Shown here: piece by piece, positions 1 to 7,585 of the stretch
Layout: each line of letters opens with the position of its first letter
Position numbering within the stretch: position 1 is the stretch's first letter
Source: Psychromonas sp. SP041
GTDB taxonomy: Bacteria; Pseudomonadota; Gammaproteobacteria; Enterobacterales; Psychromonadaceae
Length of the DNA: 64,000 bases
Assembly: GCF_000470315.2 (NCBI RefSeq)
Contig: NZ_CBRF02000018.1
Location: 1-64,000 of the forward strand
Direction: 5' to 3'
Notes under the pieces: generated by a model
What the model saw: the letters and a program-made list of their open reading frames with translations, nothing else
What the model was told of the DNA's origin: nothing
The model's database searches: none
Program-made: the position numbers and the translations under genes

Positions 1-98
1 TTGCTAGGTCGATACTAATTACGCTACATTTCATTTTGGTCACTCCATGGTTAGATTGATTTGCTGAACACTTATCCAATCTTGGCACATTGTGATGC

Positions 99-121
99 CT
101 TCGTGGAGTGACCATCTCAGC
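99..121 (+). repeat. Outer inverted repeat, left end
   Basis: This 23-base stretch matches the reverse complement of 3157-3179 with a single mismatch (22 of 23). The two lie at the outer sides of the two copies of the longer structured repeat. They may be end sequences of one mobile or structured element family. Nothing coding was found in bases 1-429. Confidence 0.6.
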
Positions 122-160
122 ACCCATTCATTGAAATAAGAAATATCAAAGAGTTACAAT

Positions 161-421
161 AAAAACCTTGCTCAATATGGCTACGTTCCCTCTCCCGTTG
201 AGTTTTTCTTAATTAATGATTGCCTCCAAGTAAGATAAGGCATGTATGCTATTGCTAGCTCAGTTCACACATGGACGTGGCGTATGCGCAGTGCGTTAAG
301 AAGGTAGTCATTTATTCAGATTTAAAAACGATCGGAGTCAGTCTCTTTGCTTATTTTCTCTGCTGGCAGAAAGAAAGTAAAGTCGCCGACAGAGCAGAAA
401 CACTGTAAATAAACATCAGGC
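161..421 (+). repeat. Structured intergenic repeat, copy 1
   Basis: About 260 bases run in parallel with 2685-2948 in the same orientation. Shared blocks include TTGCTAGCTCAGTTC, GTGCGTTAAGAAGGTAGT and CACTGTAAATAAACATCA. Between the conserved blocks the sequence diverges, but a U-rich/A-rich hairpin near 344-382 is kept. There is no reading frame of note. It is a non-coding repeat, possibly a structured RNA or the relic of a mobile element; its family is not recognised. Confidence 0.65.
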
Positions 422-429
422 CTTTCAAA

Positions 430-786
430 ATGTATAATTTTTACGATCAAACACCTCTAAATTTATTTGATGGTGATATTAACAAAAAAGACATTACTAT
501 TGTCTTTTCTGTTAGAGGGGAGAATATTAGTTTTACTTTAGGAAGCTTAAAACCACTAAAAGACCTTATTAACTCTAATATTAGATTCCCCCTAAACATA
601 GAAGAAATAATATTAGATTTAAATTTTGGTGTTACTGAGCTAGGCTCATTAACAATATATAAAGGTAGTAAAAAAGGGTTAAAACTATATTTTTATAATA
701 ACGGTCAGCATTTGCATATTTTTTCATATGGAGAATTCCAAGTGGGAAGATTTATATGCATTTATGAAGCGACAATAAAAATTTAA
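430..786 (+). CDS. Hypothetical protein, 118 aa
   Basis: An unrecognised protein with no signal peptide or membrane segment and a mixed hydrophobic/charged sequence that looks like a small globular fold. The ATG follows directly after repeat copy 1. A weak AGG lies about 9 bases upstream, so the start is not well supported by a ribosome binding site. It is very AT-rich, like the other orphan genes before 4480. Its position between repeat copies suggests an accessory gene. It could also be a chance frame. Confidence 0.45.
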   Translation: MYNFYDQTPLNLFDGDINKKDITIVFSVRGENISFTLGSLKPLKDLINSNIRFPLNIEEIILDLNFGVTELGSLTIYKGSKKGLKLYFYNNGQHLHIFSYGEFQVGRFICIYEATIKI

Positions 787-884
787 TATTTATTAGTTAA
801 CCTGATCTCGGGATAAAAATTAAACTAAAAGCTAACTCCACGATCTGATCTTTCGACCAAGAAACAACAAATCGTAAGAAAATA

Positions 885-913
885 GGGCCAGATCTTACCT
901 TTTGACTGTAAAG
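885..913 (+). repeat. Short dispersed repeat, copy a
   Basis: The stretch containing GATCTTACCTTTTGACTGTAAAG closely resembles 4173-4201 (GATCTTGCCTTTTGCCTATAAAG with a preceding GGTCT). Similar GATCTGA words recur nearby (843, 926) and near 44413. This resembles debris of a small dispersed repeat or an insertion-sequence end. No transposase is present beside either copy. Confidence 0.4.
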
Positions 914-943
914 GAAAAAACAAAATCTGATCCCATTCTTTTA

Positions 944-1429
944 CTATTCTTGATTTTTAAAATATCTGCTAGGCGCAACTTTTTCTGGATTCCAGCTAAT
1001 TTTTTCTTTCAAAATAGCATTACCAGGCTTTGTATTTATCACACTCTTATTCATTACTATTTGGATGTTATAGCTAGCTTCTTTGGTTTTAAAGTTGAAT
1101 ATTTTAGCATCTTTACAGGAAAAACACTTAATAGAGCTTATATTTTTGGATAGTACACCCTGCCATTCTTTACCTTTAAATTGCCCATCTGTTTGCTTGT
1201 TTAACTGATCATTTATAGCTCTGGTAAGATAATTAGAACGTTTTTTACTTGTTAGGGCATTTGCTTTTTTTATGACATGATCACCTAAAAAAAAATTTGT
1301 AATTGGCTTTGAGCCAGGATTTTTCTTTATAATAATATCGATACCGTTAATTGGGTCATCACCGCCGATACCATAAGAGAACATAGGTATAAAAAAGATA
1401 CTGATCAAACATAATTTAAATAAATTCAT
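944..1429 (-). CDS. Secreted hypothetical protein, 161 aa
   Basis: The N-terminus is a typical Sec signal peptide (MNLFKLCLISIFFIPMFSYG), so the mature protein of about 140 residues should be periplasmic or secreted. The mature part is basic and contains a CFSC pair that could form a disulphide or bind metal. The start is supported by AGGAAT 8 bases before the ATG. No family was recognised. It faces away from the lipoprotein gene at 2033, with a long AT-rich gap between them. Confidence 0.65.
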   Translation of the reverse strand: MNLFKLCLISIFFIPMFSYGIGGDDPINGIDIIIKKNPGSKPITNFFLGDHVIKKANALTSKKRSNYLTRAINDQLNKQTDGQFKGKEWQGVLSKNISSIKCFSCKDAKIFNFKTKEASYNIQIVMNKSVINTKPGNAILKEKISWNPEKVAPSRYFKNQE

Positions 1430-1625
1430 AAAACAATTCCTATTACAGTTAATTTAAGGTGTTGCATCGTGGCAATTATTGTTCATTATTCAATAATAGC
1501 ACCCTCTTATTTTTTTACTAATTTGATAGCTTACCTATCAAGATTAAAACGTATAAACTATTGAATATAAAACATCCATTCAAGCCTATAAAAAACTAGC
1601 TATGACTCACTCTTGTACATGACCT

Positions 1626-1688
1626 AATTTTTAATTTTTAATTTTTAATTTTTAATTTTTAATTTTTAATTTTTAATTTTTAATTTTT
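1626..1688 (+). repeat. Tandem repeat, (AATTTTT) x 9
   Basis: Nine uninterrupted copies of the 7-base unit AATTTTT lie in the 600-base gap between two divergently oriented small genes. Copy number could vary by replication slippage. It is not inside a gene and is about 200 bases from the 944-1429 start, so any effect on expression is uncertain. Confidence 0.95.
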
Positions 1689-1766
1689 TTACTGCATAAA
1701 GCTTCAATTACATATTATCTGCAACAGCATTTAAAAATCAAAATCTCATATTTTACTCCTCAGTTT

Positions 1767-1799
1767 AATATTGAACTGTTTTATAAACAGTTCAATATT
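1767..1799. repeat. Perfect 15-bp inverted repeat
   Basis: The arms (AATATTGAACTGTTT and its exact complement) are separated by only TAT. It lies 340 bases from the 944-1429 gene start and 234 bases before the lipoprotein gene. It is not followed by a clear T-run, so it is not a standard terminator. It could be an operator or the core of a palindromic repeat. Confidence 0.85.
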
Positions 1800-2032
1800 C
1801 ATTCCATATTTCGTTTGTTAATACAGAATCACTTCACCCATTAAAATGATTAAAATTTTATATTTACATTTAACATATTGAATAATTTGTTTTTTATGCG
1901 TTGTTTAATCAAAATTAAATCATTACACTTATCCATTGAAAATATAGGCAGATTTACATCAAATCTCTATTCGATTCTTAGTAGAAAATAAGATTTAAGT
2001 TCATTTTTGCATAATATTATAAGGAAATTAAA

Positions 2033-2653
2033 ATGAATAAAGTACTCATTATATTAGCTGTAAGTTCTATGACTGGGTGTTCTACAAATATGTCTTCCGT
2101 CCCTAGTGATGAGGATCTAGAAGAGTATTCATCTCCAAATGAATTTATTACTTCAACCTTAGAGTTTGACGTAACAGGGTTAGGCTTATTAGATCATCCA
2201 CATGAAAAACAACTTAGAACACATTTGACAGAAATTTATGGTAGTGAAATTGGAAATAAAATTATTTTTTTCCGCTCCTACTTTACCAAATTAAATGATA
2301 CCCATTTATACAAACCCTTGAACAATGCAAAAGCATATTGTGAATATCAAGGTGGCACCCTAAACTTGGTTTATCGAGATAGTGCGAAACAAATATTTAG
2401 TCTTGATGCAAAAGGGGTTTCTTTCTCTAGGACTCTAAAAATGGAGGCTTTAGGTAGACAAACACATAGTTTTGCCGAATTAGCGTATAATGCATGGAAA
2501 GCTGGCGCCTTCGGTATGCATGAATGTGTAACCAACAATAAGTCGAGCTGGCGAATTTCTATTTTACCGTATAACTACAATCACTCAGATGGTTCTTCAG
2601 ATGATGCATATACAGCAGATTTTATGGTGTATGTAGGTAATGATTATTTATAA
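2033..2653 (+). CDS. Hypothetical lipoprotein, 206 aa
   Basis: A short lipoprotein signal with lipobox MTGC places the acylated Cys at residue 16, so the protein is probably anchored to the inner or outer membrane. The following acidic Ser-rich linker leads to a globular domain of about 170 residues. That domain has two Cys (about 103 and 160) that could pair. AAGGAAATTAAA precedes the ATG and supports the start. No family was recognised. It sits between the two structured repeats and is likely accessory. Confidence 0.65.
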   Translation: MNKVLIILAVSSMTGCSTNMSSVPSDEDLEEYSSPNEFITSTLEFDVTGLGLLDHPHEKQLRTHLTEIYGSEIGNKIIFFRSYFTKLNDTHLYKPLNNAKAYCEYQGGTLNLVYRDSAKQIFSLDAKGVSFSRTLKMEALGRQTHSFAELAYNAWKAGAFGMHECVTNNKSSWRISILPYNYNHSDGSSDDAYTADFMVYVGNDYL

Positions 2654-2684
2654 AAAAGTGGCTTTTAGCTTTTTGCTTATAATA

Positions 2685-2948
2685 AAACCTTACTCAACTT
2701 GGCTGCGTCCATTCACCTCCGTTGAGTTTTTCTGAATGAATGAGTGCCTTTAGCAAGCTAAGGCATGGATGCCGTTGCTAGCTCAGTTCGCCACATGGAT
2801 GTGGCGTATGAGCGGTGCGTTAAGAAGGTAGTTATTTATTCAGATTAAAAAACGAGTTGGGGCGAGTTTCTTTTGGTTCTGTTTTCTTTGTTCGTATAAA
2901 GAAAATGAACTCGCCGACAGGGCGAAAACACTGTAAATAAACATCAAA
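2685..2948 (+). repeat. Structured intergenic repeat, copy 2
   Basis: Second copy of the repeat at 161-421. It contains a perfect hairpin GCCACAT-GG-ATGTGGC at 2790-2805. A long hairpin at 2861-2915 has outer arms GGCGAGTT/AACTCGCC and an inner TTTTCTTT/AAAGAAAA stem. The hairpins are better preserved than in copy 1. It is non-coding and looks like a structured RNA or mobile-element relic. Confidence 0.7.
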
Positions 2949-3156
2949 CAGACTGGACGAGCGCAGACGAGCTAAAACAAAAGGTGGCTGCAACTCCCCC
3001 ACCGTTGAACGTTCCCAAATAATCCATTGCTTTTAGCAAATGCCAAACAGGATGCTTGGCTTAGGCTCACTCTGACCAGAAAAAGTGCAAGGCACCCATT
3101 AACTTTGATAGCCAAAAATATCACTTTATCTTGCACAATGGTCTACCTTATTGGAC
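2949..3156 (+). other. Non-coding continuation of structured repeat
   Basis: No convincing reading frame. The stretch contains a short hairpin GCCAA-ACAGGATGC-TTGGC at about 3039-3057. Its loop resembles the GGATG loop of the hairpin at 2790. The whole interval 2685-3179 may therefore be one longer element of which copy 1 has kept only part. Confidence 0.45.
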
Positions 3157-3179
3157 GCTGAGATGATCACTCCACGAAG
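3157..3179 (-). repeat. Outer inverted repeat, right end
   Basis: Reverse-complement partner of 99-121 with one mismatch. Together they enclose about 3 kb with three small orphan genes and two copies of the structured repeat. Confidence 0.6.
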
Positions 3180-3350
3180 AGATACAATTTACCAAAATTG
3201 AATGAGTATTCAGACAAGTAATTATCAATTGATAATTTTCTGGGTACTTAAAAGAAAATAAACTAAAACCTCTGTACTTACTATTTGAATCTAAGTTATC
3301 AAAACAATCAAATATATTTCAACTATTATTATACCAATGAACATGTTACT

Positions 3351-3417
3351 GAATTCAAGAGCGATAATAAATTGAGATAAAGCTTTAATCGATTTTGGTA
3401 TTACTTTTCTTGAATTC
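3351..3417. repeat. Inverted repeat upstream of the toxin gene
   Basis: GAATTCAAGA at 3351-3360 is the exact complement of TCTTGAATTC at 3408-3417. A second pair, ATACCAA at 3331-3337 and TTGGTAT at 3396-3402, overlaps it in crossed order. It lies just before the toxin-antitoxin operon. It could be an operator bound by the antitoxin or part of a palindromic repeat. Confidence 0.5.
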
Positions 3418-3474
3418 AATTCAATTTTTATACAAGTTTATTTGTTTTTAAATCATACCCTACTGGAGTATACT

Positions 3475-3846
3475 TTGATCTATAAAACTAAGGTTTTTGT
3501 TTCTTTAACAAAAACCTTAGTTTTATCTGATAATGATCTTATTAATGCCTGTCAAGAAATGAGCCAAGGACTTTTTGATGCAGACTTAGGTGGTAGTGTT
3601 TATAAAAAACGCATTGCTGCTGGCAATAAAGGAAAAAGTGCCGGCTATCGAACCATTATTGGAGCGGTTATCAACGATAAATATTTTTTCTTATATGTCT
3701 TTGCCAAGAGTGACAAAGCGAATATTAATTCTAAAGAGAAATTAGCACTAAAAGAGTTAGCTAAAGAATTTCTAGGGTTTGATCAGAATGAGCTAAACCA
3801 ACTTGTAAATAATGGCGAACTTATTAAGGTAGAAAACAATGAGTGA
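3475..3846 (+). CDS. RelE-like type II toxin
   Basis: Probable mRNA-interferase-type toxin of the RelE/ParE superfamily (the COG4737-like group). The central DADLGGSVYKKRIA and GKSAGYRTIIG segments and the later FVFAKSDKANI-like stretch (here YVFAKSDKANI) match this group's usual pattern. I place the start at the TTG at 3475, because GGAG lies 6 bases before it and the family normally begins with I-F/Y-K-T-K. A longer frame from another TTG at 3442 has no ribosome binding site. The gene overlaps the antitoxin by 8 bases and comes first, as in higBA-type operons. A perfect 20-bp hairpin covers codons 3 to 17. Confidence 0.8.
   Translation: MIYKTKVFVSLTKTLVLSDNDLINACQEMSQGLFDADLGGSVYKKRIAAGNKGKSAGYRTIIGAVINDKYFFLYVFAKSDKANINSKEKLALKELAKEFLGFDQNELNQLVNNGELIKVENNE
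3482..3526 (+). promoter_or_regulatory. Perfect 20-bp hairpin inside the toxin start
   Basis: Arms at 3482-3501 and 3507-3526 are exact complements separated by TCTTT. The hairpin begins 4 bases after the proposed TTG start codon and ends in TTTTAT. In mRNA it could block ribosomes or act as an attenuator. In DNA it could be an operator inside the gene. The regulatory role is an inference; the inverted repeat itself is exact. Confidence 0.75.
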
Positions 3847-4141
3847 TATTTTAAAAGCAGTACATAAAACAGCTAAAGGCCTACAAAAATCTGGTGCGAT
3901 AGATAAAACGACTATGCGTAAGTTTGATGCACTTTGTTTAACTAGTGTGCATGAGTTTACGCCAGATCAAGTTCGAGCTCTTAGACTTAAAAATAAACTT
4001 TCTCAACCCGTATTTGCTCGTTATTTTAATGTGAGTGATAAATTAGTAAAAAAATGGGAACAAGGAGACAGCAAACCAAGAGGTGCTGCATTAAAAATGC
4101 TATCACTCGCTGAAAAAAAAGGCCTTGATATAATCGCTTGA
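3839..4141 (+). CDS. XRE-family antitoxin
   Basis: Antitoxin partner of the upstream RelE-like toxin, expected to bind and neutralise it and to repress the operon. The C-terminal half (about residues 40-95) is a helix-turn-helix of the XRE/HigA type: VRALRLKNKLSQPVFARYFNVSDKLVKKWEQGDSKPRGAALKML is visible across residues 45-88. The start overlaps the toxin stop region, which suggests translational coupling. The pair stands alone beside repeats, as is usual for mobile toxin-antitoxin modules. Confidence 0.85.
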   Translation: MSDILKAVHKTAKGLQKSGAIDKTTMRKFDALCLTSVHEFTPDQVRALRLKNKLSQPVFARYFNVSDKLVKKWEQGDSKPRGAALKMLSLAEKKGLDIIA

Positions 4142-4484
4142 TCGGACTCAATCTGAAAAAATAGAAAAAATCAGGTCTGATCTTGCCTTTTGCCTATAAA
4201 GCCCACCACCTACATAGAAAAATAATAAAGTCATTTGAGCAAGCTAACCGAGCGGAGGTTTTAGCTATAGTGCTAGTAATAATGCAGGCCTTATTCCAAC
4301 AAAGTTTAGAGACTAATTTGCATGTTAAATCTATCAATTTAATCATAACCCTGCGCATTCTGGTGTGATGTTAACTAGCCTTTATAAATTTAATTATTTA
4401 ATAAATTTGTGATTAAAAAATAATTAAAGAGTAAGCTTAAAAGTACGTTTTACACTGTTCATACTTTTATTCTTAGGTCGTTTT
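4142..4484 (+). other. Non-coding gap with repeat relic
   Basis: Begins with copy b of the short dispersed repeat (4173-4201). A 61-codon open frame at 4183-4368 runs through the repeat itself, has no ribosome binding site, and I do not regard it as a gene. The last 100 bases are AT-rich and should contain the cbpA promoter. Confidence 0.5.
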
Positions 4485-5438
4485 ATGGAATTCAAAGATT
4501 ATTATAAAATACTCGGAGTCAGCAAAGATGCTGATGTTAAAGATATTAAAATAGCCTACCGAAAACTTGCCCGACAATACCACCCTGACTTACATCCAGA
4601 AGAAGGTGGAGGTGACAAATTTAAAGAAATCGCTGAAGCTTATGAAGTATTAAAGGATGCAGATAGAAGAGCAAAATTTGATGAATTGCTTGAATATGGA
4701 GATCAATCAAGCCAAGGGTTTCAGCCTCCACCTGGATGGCAACAAAACCATCATACTTCTCAAGGAGATCCTGCCGCCGATCAGGACTTCTCAGATTTTT
4801 TTAATTCCATATTTAATGGTGGATTTGATCAATCCCATTTTAATGGTAGAGCTCAACCACATCACGCTAGAGGCCAAGATGTTGAAACAGAATTGGCTAT
4901 TTCATTACAAGAAACACTACATCAACAAATTAAAACGGTTCACTATCAATTGCCTGTTTCTGAAGGTGGAAAAATACGCCAGATTAAAAAACAATTAAAT
5001 ATAAAAATACCGCAAGGTGTTATTAATGGTGAGCGTATTCGTCTTAAAGGCCAAGGAAAGCCGGGTTATGGCGGAGGTGAACCGGGTGACCTTTATCTAC
5101 ATATTCATGTAAACAGCCATCCCCTTTTTGATGTAAAAAAACATGATTTAATATTAACCTTGCCACTTGCTCCTTGGGAGGCGGCACTGGGAACTAAGGT
5201 TACCGTGCCGACACTCGATGGCAAAGTAACGTTGACGATAGCCGCGAATACTCAATCGGGTAAAAAATTGCGTGTCAAAGGTAAAGGCTTAAAAAGAAAA
5301 GGTAAGTTGGGCGATCTCTATGTCATCATTAATGTGATTATACCGCCTGTCAGCAATGATAAAGCAAACCAGTTATGGCAAGAGCTTGCAAAAAAATCAG
5401 CTTTTGACCCTCGGGTTTCATGGGGAGAATATTTATGA
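4485..5438 (+). CDS. cbpA: Curved DNA-binding protein, DnaJ-like co-chaperone
   Basis: Hsp40-type co-chaperone that stimulates DnaK and also binds curved DNA in E. coli. The J domain occupies residues 1-70 with the catalytic HPD tripeptide in YHPDLHPEE. A Gly/Phe/His/Gln-rich linker (about 75-130) follows, and then the two C-terminal beta-sandwich substrate-binding domains. There is no zinc-finger region, which separates CbpA from DnaJ. The length of 317 residues is close to the usual ~306. It overlaps the stop with the start of cbpM, so the two form an operon. Confidence 0.93.
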   Translation: MEFKDYYKILGVSKDADVKDIKIAYRKLARQYHPDLHPEEGGGDKFKEIAEAYEVLKDADRRAKFDELLEYGDQSSQGFQPPPGWQQNHHTSQGDPAADQDFSDFFNSIFNGGFDQSHFNGRAQPHHARGQDVETELAISLQETLHQQIKTVHYQLPVSEGGKIRQIKKQLNIKIPQGVINGERIRLKGQGKPGYGGGEPGDLYLHIHVNSHPLFDVKKHDLILTLPLAPWEAALGTKVTVPTLDGKVTLTIAANTQSGKKLRVKGKGLKRKGKLGDLYVIINVIIPPVSNDKANQLWQELAKKSAFDPRVSWGEYL

Positions 5439-5767
5439 TGCACAGATTAACGGTCATTTCACTCAGTGAATTATGTCAATTAGAAAGAATTGAAAGCCAT
5501 CATATTATTGAAATCGTTGAGAACGGTATTGTTAAACCCATTGCTAAGACGATCAGCGCGGATGCTACCGATAACAACAAAAAGCCTGATTGGGAGTTTG
5601 AAACGGCCAGTGTTTATTGGATAAAAAAAGCAGTACGGCTGCACCAAGATTTAGAAATTGACTGGCTTGCGGTGGCCTTGCTTATCGATTTAATTCAACA
5701 GAGAGATGCATTACAAAAAGAAAATGCATTTTTTAAACAACAGTTGAGCCGTTTTACTGAGTATTAA
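5435..5767 (+). CDS. cbpM: Chaperone modulator CbpM
   Basis: Small partner that binds the J domain of CbpA and inhibits both its co-chaperone and DNA-binding activity. The MerR-like segment LSELCQLERIESHHIIEIVENGIV is followed by the helical stretch RLHQDLEIDWLAVALLIDLI and a C-terminal heptad-rich helix ending LKKENxFFKQQLSRF-like, matching E. coli CbpM. I start it at the ATG overlapping the cbpA stop (TTATGATG); an upstream frame from 5420 lies inside cbpA. Translational coupling is likely. Confidence 0.9.
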   Translation: MMHRLTVISLSELCQLERIESHHIIEIVENGIVKPIAKTISADATDNNKKPDWEFETASVYWIKKAVRLHQDLEIDWLAVALLIDLIQQRDALQKENAFFKQQLSRFTEY

Positions 5768-5783
5768 TAATGCGAGAATAATA

Positions 5784-5817
5784 AACGAGGAGCTTTTAGC
5801 TCCTCGTTCCTTTTTTA
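5784..5817 (+). terminator. Rho-independent terminator of cbpA-cbpM
   Basis: Perfect 10-bp stem AACGAGGAGC/GCTCCTCGTT with loop TTTTA followed by CC and a run of six T. It is 17 bases after the cbpM stop. Confidence 0.9.
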
Positions 5818-5929
5818 TATTATTAATCAGCTTTCTTAATAATGAGTTTCTTAATAATCATCTTTCTTAAGAACCAGCTTTCTTCATAATGAGTTATATC
5901 GGCAGATTAAATATCAGAAAATAGTGATC

Positions 5930-7192
5930 CTATTTTTTTAGTGCCTCAATCATGGCGCTAGTGACCAAGGTAATACCTTTTTCAGAGACTCGAAATCCTC
6001 TCGCAATGTCTTTTTCTCTGTCGTAACCAATCGTTAACTCGGCAGGAATGCGGCAATTAGCATCGACAATGACTTTAAATAATTTACAATTTTTACCGAT
6101 ATCACACTCCGGCATTAATACCGATTGTTCAATGACACTATGAGAATGGGTATGTACGCTCGAATATAATATCGACTTACGAATAGTGGAACCTGAAACA
6201 ATACACCCACTAGCAACTGTTGAATCCAGTGCAGTCCCTCTGCGAGTGGCACTATCAAATATAAATTTAGCTGGCGGTAGCTGACTTTGGTAAGTAAAAA
6301 TTGGCCATGATCGGTCGTAGAGATCGAATTGAGGCTTGGGTTCTATTAATTCCATATTAGCCTCCCACAGTGCATCAATGGTCCCTACATCACGCCAATA
6401 AGGCGGTTTACTCGCGTCAGGGTCTTCGATCGGATAAGCAAAGATCTCATACTGTTTAATAATAGAAGGAATAATATCTAAACCAAAATCATGGTTTGAA
6501 GTAGGATTGATTGCATCTTTATTTAACTGTTCAAATAGAAACTCTGTATTAAAAACATAATTACCCATCGATGCTAAACACACACCTGGCTTACTGGGCG
6601 TTTCTTTAGGGTTGGCTGGTTTTTCATTAAATGCGATCACTTTATTTTTTTCATCTACCGACATCACACCAAAACTTCCCGCGGCCTCCTCGACACTTGC
6701 CTCAATACAACATACTGTCATATCCGCTTTATTCTCAACATGTTGTATCAGCAACTTACCATAATCCATACGGTAAACATGATCACCCGATAAAATTAAT
6801 ATGTATTTTGGTTTATGGCTGCGAATAATATCTATATTTTGATAAACCGCATCAGCGGTACCTGTATACCAATCGTTTAATTTATGGGGGGACGCAGGAA
6901 GTACTTCCACAAATTCAGATAAATCAGCTTTAAAAGTCCCCCACCCGCGGTGAATATGACTAATTAAAGAATGTGATTTATATTGTGTTGCGACGCCAAC
7001 ACGACCGATACCTGAGTTTAAACAATTAGAAAGAGGAAAGTCGATAATACGAAATGTACCGCCAAAGTAGACCGCTGGTTTAGCGCGGCGGTCAGTCAAC
7101 TCAAATAAACGACTCCCACGACCTCCGGCTAAAATTATTGCATAGGTGTCTTTACTTAAACTACTGATATATCGATCATCGTTATTTAACAT
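5930..7192 (-). CDS. glgC: Glucose-1-phosphate adenylyltransferase
   Basis: Makes ADP-glucose from glucose-1-phosphate and ATP, the first committed step of bacterial glycogen synthesis. The nucleotidyltransferase motif AGGRGSRL lies near residue 21, GDHVYRMDY in the middle, and a left-handed beta-helix with the usual VDANCRIP region at the C-terminus. I choose the ATG at 7192, giving about 420 residues. GGAGG lies 5 bases before it; a 14-residue longer frame has no such site. It is a single gene here with no other glycogen genes adjacent. Confidence 0.95.
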   Translation of the reverse strand: MLNNDDRYISSLSKDTYAIILAGGRGSRLFELTDRRAKPAVYFGGTFRIIDFPLSNCLNSGIGRVGVATQYKSHSLISHIHRGWGTFKADLSEFVEVLPASPHKLNDWYTGTADAVYQNIDIIRSHKPKYILILSGDHVYRMDYGKLLIQHVENKADMTVCCIEASVEEAAGSFGVMSVDEKNKVIAFNEKPANPKETPSKPGVCLASMGNYVFNTEFLFEQLNKDAINPTSNHDFGLDIIPSIIKQYEIFAYPIEDPDASKPPYWRDVGTIDALWEANMELIEPKPQFDLYDRSWPIFTYQSQLPPAKFIFDSATRRGTALDSTVASGCIVSGSTIRKSILYSSVHTHSHSVIEQSVLMPECDIGKNCKLFKVIVDANCRIPAELTIGYDREKDIARGFRVSEKGITLVTSAMIEALKK

Positions 7193-7585
7193 ATGTCCTC
7201 CAGCTAATTTAAAGATTTTCACTGACGTTATCATCCATCAAGCATAGATCATTTGGCGCTTAATTATTTAAACAAGCAAGCTTAAATTATGAACAATAGA
7301 AGGTCTATTGACTTGCATCAATGAAGAGAATAAAGGCTAATTAAAGAGAGTTTTTATTGAAATTCTGATCTAGGAAGTGATTAAGAAAAGAAGAGTCTGC
7401 ATGGCTGATAACTCAAAGTTATTATAATAATTGAGTATTTAACTGAGCATTTCTAGAATGAAAAAATAGGTTTTATTAACCTGCAGTTAATAAAAACTCA
7501 AAGTTATAGTTAACTACTTGCTAACGACGCATTGTGTCGTTAACAAGTCATAGTATATAAATAAAATTATAGTAATGTTTTCTTT
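7193..7585. other. Intergenic gap with two hairpins
   Basis: No gene found. Two inverted repeats are visible: TTTATTAAC-CTGCA-GTTAATAAA at 7472-7494, and an imperfect ACTTG(C)TAACGAC/GTCGTTA(A)CAAGT at 7517-7549. The second lies 37 bases beyond the igaA-like stop and may help end its transcript, although it lacks a T-run. Confidence 0.5.

Noticed and set aside
161-421. Integron attC or superintegron cassette
   Set aside because: The region of small orphan genes between repeats looked cassette-like, but the repeats lack clear attC core sites and there is no integrase gene.
902-1153. Plus-strand frame of 83 codons
   Set aside because: It lies opposite the well-supported secreted protein gene at 944-1429 and begins inside the short dispersed repeat with no ribosome binding site.
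1626-1688. CRISPR array
   Set aside because: The short tandem arrays have no spacers between units and no cas genes are present.
4183-4368. 61-codon plus frame after the antitoxin
   Set aside because: Starts within the dispersed repeat, has no ribosome binding site and no recognisable protein features.
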